From Caecitellus pseudoparvulus (Eukaryota; Bigyra: Bicosoecida): a stretch of DNA of 64,000 nucleotides. Shown piece after piece: positions 58,714-64,000 of this stretch. A program made the translations under genes and the position numbers. The DNA lies in contig CBFFRQ010000031.1 of the NCBI GenBank assembly GCA_965644315.1, positions 124,001 to 188,000 of the forward strand, read 5' to 3'. The notes beneath the pieces are model-generated. The model searched no databases. It was given only the letters and a program-made list of their open reading frames with translations, and had not been told where the DNA came from. Position 1 is the stretch's first letter; every line of letters begins with the position of its first letter.

Positions 58714-60613
58714 TCACAAGTCCTCAGAGTCCTTGGAGATGTCGCTGGCGGCGTTCTTGTTGATGAACTCGATGATGCCATCAGCTGTGCGGTCGCCGTC
58801 GAAGGTGACGGGGGTGTTGGAGCCGGCAGGGAAGAAGTACAGAGTGGGGAAGCCCTGCACGTTGACGCCGGGGTGGTCCACCTCGTTGGCGGTGGCGTCC
58901 ACCTTGGCGATGACGACGGAGTCGACATCCTCGAAGTGCTCTGCGGCCTTCTCGTACTCGGGGGCCAGCGCCTTGCAGTGGCCGCACCAGGGGGCGTAGA
59001 ACTCCACCAGCACGTCCTTGGACTCGTCCAGGGCAACTGCCTCGAAGCTCTTGCCGACAATGACCTTGACGTTGCCATCGTAGTCCTCGCCGTCGGCGGG
59101 GATGGGCTCGGACTTCAGGAAGGGCTTCAGCTTGCCAGCGGAGAAGTCGTCCACGAACTGCACGAGGGCCTCCGTGGAGAAGTCGTGCTTGCCGTCCACC
59201 TTGGGGTACGCAAACTTCTTCATGGCGGCGCCCTCAGGCATGCTGACCAGCACGGCAGTGGGGGTGTCCTCTGCGGAGATGTCGAAGTAGCCCATGACGC
59301 GGTCCTCGGCGGGGCCGACGGTGATGAACAGGACGGTGCCCTTGCGGTCCACGGCAGCCTGGCGGTAGGCAGCCATCAGGTCAGCGGATGACTTGTCAGC
59401 GACGTCCACGAACAGCAGGAAGTGGTTCATGATGGGGCCGGAGAAGATCTTGTTGGCGTTGGCAGAGGAGAAGGGGACGACCAGAGGCAGGGCAGCGCTG
59501 TTCACGAAGGTGGTGAGCGCATCCACAGTCACGTCGCCCTCGAAGACGGCATCCTCCTCACCCTCGAACGAGCGGAAGGCAACGATGGCGCCGTCAGAGA
59601 CGCCGTTGGCAGATGCGGCATCTGCATCGGCCACGATGCCGAAGGGCACGGAGTCGACGGCACCTGCGACAGCCTTGAAGGCGGCAGCGGCGTCAGTGGA
59701 GTCGTCGGAGAAGAAGCCAACGACAGCAACCTCAGCATCAGCAGTGAAGGCCTTGATGCCATCGGCACCCTCCAGCACCTTGAAGGCAGGGCCAGACTTC
59801 TTGGTGACCCAGTTGACGATCTCGTCGGCGGTGCGGCCGCCGCCGTACTCGGTGGGCTTGCCACCGCGGAAGAACTTCAGGGTGGGGAAGCCACGCACAT
59901 CGAAGCGGTCTCCCAGCTCCCGGTTGGCGGTGGCGTCGACCTGAGATGCGTAGCGGGCCGGCGCCGTGTGGGTCACTTCCTCAACAGGAGCAAGGTGAAG
60001 CGTACACGGGCAGGCGGCTGAGCAACACGCACCTTGGCGATGAAGAGGTCGTCCTTCTTCAGGGTAGTGGCAGCCTTGGCGTATTCAGGGGCCAGGGACT
60101 TGCAGTGTCCGCACCACTGTGGGGGGCAGGGTGGCGGGGAATGCGTGCAGGCAAGGCTCAACGGGGTTGGTGTTGGCGTGGCGGCGGCGATGCAAGACAC
60201 GTGGACCACAGCCCCGCCTGCGGCGACGGGAACAGCAACCAGGCACACAAAGCGCCGCTGGTCAACTTGTGAGCCACGCGTGCGTGGGACTCCAAGCACT
60301 CTCGAGCAAGCCGCAGCAGTGCAGGGGCACTTGCGGCTTTGCAAGGAACTGTGCCGTGCGGGTGCACTGCAGCACACGTACAGGTGCGTAGAACTCCACC
60401 AGCAGCGTGTCGAAAGAGCCAATGGCCTCGTCGAAGTTGGAGTCATCCAAGACCAGCACGTCGTCCTCCACGGGGAACTGTACAGCGGCGGAGGCCAGCG
60501 CGGGCAGTGGTGCGGCAAGCACGCTACGTGTCAGTGGTGCGCTGCCGACTCACGTCGTGTGCAGCTGCCACGGCAACGGCCGCAGCAGCCAGGAAAGTGG
60601 CCAACAGCTTCAT
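58714..60613 (-). CDS. PDI: Protein disulfide isomerase, ER lumen
   Basis: Four exons, 60613-60554, 60477-60382, 60116-60033 and 59940-58714; introns 76 (GTGAGT), 265 (GTACGT) and 92 nt (GTGCGT); 488 residues. Exon 1 encodes the signal peptide (MKLLATFLAAAAVAVAAAHD). The first thioredoxin domain has WCGHC at 53-57; the W codon opens exon 3. Two thioredoxin-fold domains without active site follow (b, b'), then a second active domain with WCGHC at 398-402 and GFPTLYFFPAG. This a-b-b'-a' order is that of classical PDI, which forms and reshuffles disulfides of secreted proteins. The C-terminus is KDSEDL, not the standard KDEL/HDEL. The 265-nt second intron is long for this window. Confidence 0.96.
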
Positions 60614-60783
60614 GACTACTGAGGAGTTGCAACGAACGCCACGTGTCCCACACCTGGGCTGTGGTTGATTGCTGGGGGTTGGTTGGATAGTGCTGCGGGG
60701 CGCCCTCTGCTCCAGCCGCCCCGCAACACAAGATGGGCACCCACAGACTGTAGGCTGGAGACTACGACAGCAATGGGGTGGCA

Positions 60784-60789
60784 TGCATT
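60784..60789 (-). terminator. AATGCA overlapping the uL15m stop
   Basis: The TAA stop (60790-60788) is part of TAATGCATGCC on the minus strand, the same arrangement as at the RBM25 stop. Confidence 0.5.
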
Positions 60790-61694
60790 ACGCGCGGGCC
60801 TCCTGTGAGGCAGCCCACTCCCGCATCTGCACATGCCGGCTGAGGTACCCACGCTTGGCATCGGAGTTGTAGTGCTTCATGAGCTTTGAAGGGGGAGTGG
60901 GGTTCTTCGGCAGCACGGCAAACTTCTGAGGCTTCAAGTGGCCTCGCAGGGCCACGCGACCGTAGTACTGTGTTGTGACTTTGCCGCCCACCTCCTCCAC
61001 CCGGGCAATGGCCGAGGCGGAGGCGTCGGACACCGTCAAGTCCAGCTTTGCCGTGAAGCCCTGCGCGCCAGTGCCCAGCAGCTTCACCCCCTCCTTCAAG
61101 TGCCTGCCGACAATGCCACTGAGCCACAGGTCCCGCAAGGTGATGGGCTTGCTGGCGTCTAATCTGCCCTTGTCCACCCACTGCTGCAGCTTGGCGAGGC
61201 TCACCACGTCCAAATTGCGCTTGAACCTGCGCAAAACACGGTGGAAATGAGCGTGCACACAGGATCCAAACAAACCGAAACTTGCCGAGGGCAGTGCCGC
61301 GCAGGAGGTGCGGGGCCCTGCCCTGCAAGCGTGTGCAAGGCGCCGGCTGGCGCTGCGGAAGTTGAGCGGGAACGCACCTGGCGTTGGAGAAGCCCACCTT
61401 GGGCAGCCTGCGGGCCAGTGGCGTCTGCCCGCCCTCAAACCCGGGGCGAACACCACCACCACTGCGAGCCTTGTGTCCCTTGTGTCCGCGGGTGCTGGTC
61501 TTGCCACGCCCAGCGCCATCACCCCTGCCAACCAGCTTGGCCTTCTTCATGGCTCCCTCATTGTCCCGCAGGTCGTTCAGCCAGAACGTGACGGGGGCTG
61601 GCTCAGCACATGCCGCAGTTGTGTGCACGCCCCGCACGGGCCCCCCTGCACGAGACCCCGCTCGCCCTACAGCCGCAGCAGCGGCGCGCAGCAT
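60788..61694 (-). CDS. MRPL15: Mitochondrial ribosomal protein uL15m (MRPL15)
   Basis: Two exons, 61694-61378 and 61226-60788; intron 151 nt (GTGCGT...CAG, phase 2); 251 residues. The N-terminal ~34 residues ([27 protein letters not shown]) look like a mitochondrial presequence. The uL15 core is clear: [54 protein letters not shown] across the junction, then [17 protein letters not shown] and [26 protein letters not shown]. Bacterial L15 ends soon after; the extra C-terminal region ([43 protein letters not shown]) is typical of mitochondrial and alphaproteobacterial-like mito versions. Confidence 0.94.
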
Positions 61695-62037
61695 TCTGAT
61701 GCGGAAATAGCGCACGTCCACTCCTGACCGCCGTCCACTGGCCACGCAGGAATCAGCGGCGGGCTGCTGGGGGCAGAGAGAAGGTGTCCTCTTCGTTGGC
61801 GAAACTCTCGCGTGGTCACGCAGTGAAGGAGCGGCTTGAATTTGCCGAGGCGCGAGGCTTGGCAGTGCTGGCTGCACGAGCCGAATCAAGCAGTCAGGGC
61901 GCCCGCAAGCTTGCAGCAGGCAGCAGAGGCCGAGCTCAGCTGCCGCAAGCCCATGCCTGCACACAGGGCAAGTTCGGATCGGCCACTCGCTGCTGCGCCT
62001 GCACGCACGGCATGCGCACTGCACCCCCGCAACAACG
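61695..62037. other. Intergenic region: uL15m 5' side and CCDC25 3' side
   Basis: 343 bp. No AATGCA follows the CCDC25 stop here, an exception in this window. No ORF of coding quality, repeat or RNA gene was recognised. Confidence 0.4.
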
Positions 62038-62915
62038 TCACATGAAATCCTCCTCCCAGTCCTCAGCAGCAGCTTGGTCCACAGTGGGCACACTGGTGAG
62101 GGTGCCGCCGCCACCCGCCGCCGCAGCAGCCTGTATCTCGTCCCCGAACAAGTCCTCGTCTAGTTCCGCGCCGCGCCCCCCCCCGGGAGCCTGCGCGAAG
62201 AGGCTCTTGTACGACCGCAGGTCAGCCTGGGCCGCCATGTCCTTGCGCGCCTGGGCTGCCGCAGCTGCCTCCTCCTGCCGCTCAGCCTTGAGTTTCTTGC
62301 GCTCCACCGCATCCCGTGCCCGCCGCTGGCCTTCCAGATCCGGCTCCTCCACCCACGTCTTGGTCTTGGCCAGGGCGCGCAGGATGTCCTTGTCCCGGGA
62401 CACGGTGCGGTACTGCTTCTGGGAGGGCTTGTGGAAACCCACCTGCCCCACCTCCATGCTCTTTGTCTTGCGCAGGTTGGCCCACGGCGTGTACACGATC
62501 TTCACGTTCTTGATCTTGCTGCCTTTGATGCTGTTGGCCTTCACCAGCTGGCAACACTCTTCCAGGGCGTCTTCTGAAATGTCAGTCCAGTCAGTGCCCT
62601 TGGGCAGGCGCAGGTACACGTGTGCAGAACTCATGTCGTCCACGTGAAACCACACATCTGCAGGCCTCACAAGCAGCGCACGCATCGTGAAGGAAAGAGT
62701 GGGCACCAGGCTTCACCGTGGCTCACACACCTTCAGGCCAGCCCCACTTGATGAGGAGCTCGTTCTCATGCTTGTCCTTCCCCATGTACACCATCGTACC
62801 ATCTACAACGCGTGCAAACCGCGCAGCGTGCTGGGCGTGAACGCAGGCGAAACGCTGGCGCCTGGGCCTGTCAGCGAACGCCAGACGCACCTGAAGTTGT
62901 GAAGTAAAACACCAT
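62038..62915 (-). CDS. CCDC25: CCDC25 (NFACT-R/DUF814 domain protein)
   Basis: Three exons, 62915-62891, 62802-62731 and 62657-62038; introns 88 nt (GTGCGT...TAG, the only non-CAG acceptor found) and 73 nt (GTGTGT...CAG); 238 residues (human 208). The joins give [53 protein letters not shown], matching human CCDC25. Then [45 protein letters not shown] and a charged helix with LRSYKSLF follow, and the protein ends DWEEDFM. The NFACT-R fold binds RNA in ribosome quality-control relatives. The cellular role of CCDC25 outside animals is not established. Confidence 0.94.
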
Positions 62916-63193
62916 CGTGTGTATGGCTGTGTGAAGAGCTTCTGGGTGCGGTGGGAATCACTGCAGCTGAATGCCCAGCGAGTTACCGGTGCGTGACGAG
63001 GACAGAAAGTTGCAAGCCAGAAGTCTGCGACGCTGGCACACGCCAGTCCCTCACGTGCGCACAACTGGTCACGTGGAGTGCTCCCACGAACAGCATGCGA
63101 GATTTGATGTTGGGTGGTGTGGATGTAAATTGCTGCACGTTCTGTGCGACTAGGAAGCGCGTGGGGGGGGGGGCAGCGCTGGCTCACCTCCCC

Positions 63194-64000
63194 TCACAAG
63201 ATGCTCTGCACGAGGTCCGCCACTGAGACGCCCCCCGCGCCATCTTGGCAGTGCGACGCCACCAGCTCTTTCAAGGACTCTTCAGACAGCTCTCCTACCT
63301 CCCTTGCCGCAGCTTGCGCAGCCTCATGCCCCGCATACAGCCGGACCTGCCACAAGGCAGCTGCCTGGCCCTGCACGGCCCACGCCTGGCACGCCAAGCA
63401 CACCACGGGCGGCGGCGGGGGCAGCGACACCTCCTGTGCCGTCGCCAGCAGGCTGGGGTGCATGTCCCCCCCTGCTTCCGCCTGCACGAGCTGCACCAGA
63501 GCCTTGGCCAAGCGCAGGTGGGCCAGGGACACCCCCCCATCCACAGTGGCCCCACTTCGCTGGGCAGGGCAGTGCGTCGCCCAGGAGGGAGCGGACGCGC
63601 CCACCTCCAGGCGGCACACTGCCAGGACTGGCCACAACAACTGCCCTGCCTCTGACGCAGTGTCCTGGCCCAGGGTGCGGGCATACTCCTCCTCCGCTCG
63701 CACCACCGCCTGCCGCCCACCCCGTACACCCACCGCCAGCGCGGACTCCAGGACGTTGTCCCCAGCAAGCATGGCTGCCACGCAGCGCAGGGCGCTGTGC
63801 ACAGCCTCAGGGCTGGCCATGCAGCCAGGGCGCCAGGAGCTTGTGCCTGGTGCCTGAGGTGGCAGGGGCAAGGCAGGCAGCAGGAAGAGGCCTGCGCCAC
63901 CTGGTGCGGGGCCTGAGGATGTGCCGTCTGTCCTGTGCACGTGCTGGTGCACGGGCATGCGCTGGCGGCGGGCTTGGTGCCTGTCCTCTTCATGCTGCAT
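63194..64000 (-). CDS. Unknown Ala-rich protein, cut by the window edge (C-terminal part)
   Basis: Open frame of 268 residues reaching the window's last base, where ATG happens to fall; the gene may continue upstream. The sequence is Ala/Leu/Val-rich and helical (HSALRCVAAMLAGDNVLESALAVGVRGG, LRLAKALVQLVQAEAGG, LWQVRLYAGHEAAQAAAREVGELSEESLKELVASH) with a Cys pair VVCLACQAW. The end, ELSEESLKELVASHCQDGAGGVSVADLVQSIL, resembles a small helical domain. No family was recognised. No AATGCA follows the stop. Confidence 0.5.
   Translation of the reverse strand: MQHEEDRHQARRQRMPVHQHVHRTDGTSSGPAPGGAGLFLLPALPLPPQAPGTSSWRPGCMASPEAVHSALRCVAAMLAGDNVLESALAVGVRGGRQAVVRAEEEYARTLGQDTASEAGQLLWPVLAVCRLEVGASAPSWATHCPAQRSGATVDGGVSLAHLRLAKALVQLVQAEAGGDMHPSLLATAQEVSLPPPPPVVCLACQAWAVQGQAAALWQVRLYAGHEAAQAAAREVGELSEESLKELVASHCQDGAGGVSVADLVQSIL

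Overview
This window is nuclear DNA from a GC-rich, gene-dense, single-celled eukaryote. The evidence is spliceosomal introns (29 supported by restored reading frames and family homology), nuclear DNA-repair and splicing factors, a cytosolic ribosomal protein, a mitochondrial ribosomal protein and an ER protein disulfide isomerase. The lineage cannot be fixed by reading alone. A plant-type phosphofructokinase, a VIT-like transporter and one telo-box-like promoter motif fit an alga. A DHTKD1-type dehydrogenase, a RING-BRCT protein and a voltage-sensor/cyclase-like protein do not settle it. Introns are mostly 62-110 nt, with GTGCGT or GTGAGT donors and CAG acceptors. Intergenic gaps are often under 200 bp.

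Layout: (1) 1-9.8 kb holds a nitroreductase (-) and two tandem single-exon genes for large secreted proteins of unknown function, the second with a degenerate trypsin-like C-terminus. (2) 9.8-17.5 kb holds RAD50 (-), an orphan gene (+) and a RING-BRCT protein of the BARD1/BRCA1 type (-). (3) 17.8-30.2 kb holds splicing factor SPF27 (+), a PIP kinase, NOL10, a MINDY deubiquitinase and a 2-oxoadipate dehydrogenase E1 (all -). (4) 30.3-41 kb holds an alpha-helical orphan (-), a voltage-sensor plus sensor plus cyclase-homology protein (-), a long coiled-coil protein (+) and a small TPX2-like protein (-). (5) 41.3-49.3 kb holds ribosomal protein SA (+), a purine nucleoside phosphorylase fused to a metallothionein-like tail (-) and RPAP1 (+). 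(6) 49.4-64 kb holds RBM25, DNAJC7, PFK, a VIT transporter and SNU13 (-), RWDD1 (+), PDI, uL15m, CCDC25 and one gene cut by the window edge (-).

The genes are mostly independent housekeeping genes. Loose functional groups are double-strand-break repair (RAD50 and the BARD1-like gene), splicing (SPF27, RBM25, SNU13), ribosome and Pol II biogenesis (NOL10, RPSA, RPAP1, uL15m) and signalling (PIP kinase, voltage-sensor/cyclase-like protein).

The strongest non-coding signal is a hexamer AATGCA, often the palindrome AATGCATT, lying just past most stop codons on the sense strand. It looks like the organism's polyadenylation signal and is shared by both members of most convergent gene pairs. The most unusual proteins are the phosphorylase-metallothionein fusion and the voltage-sensor protein with a degenerate cyclase domain.
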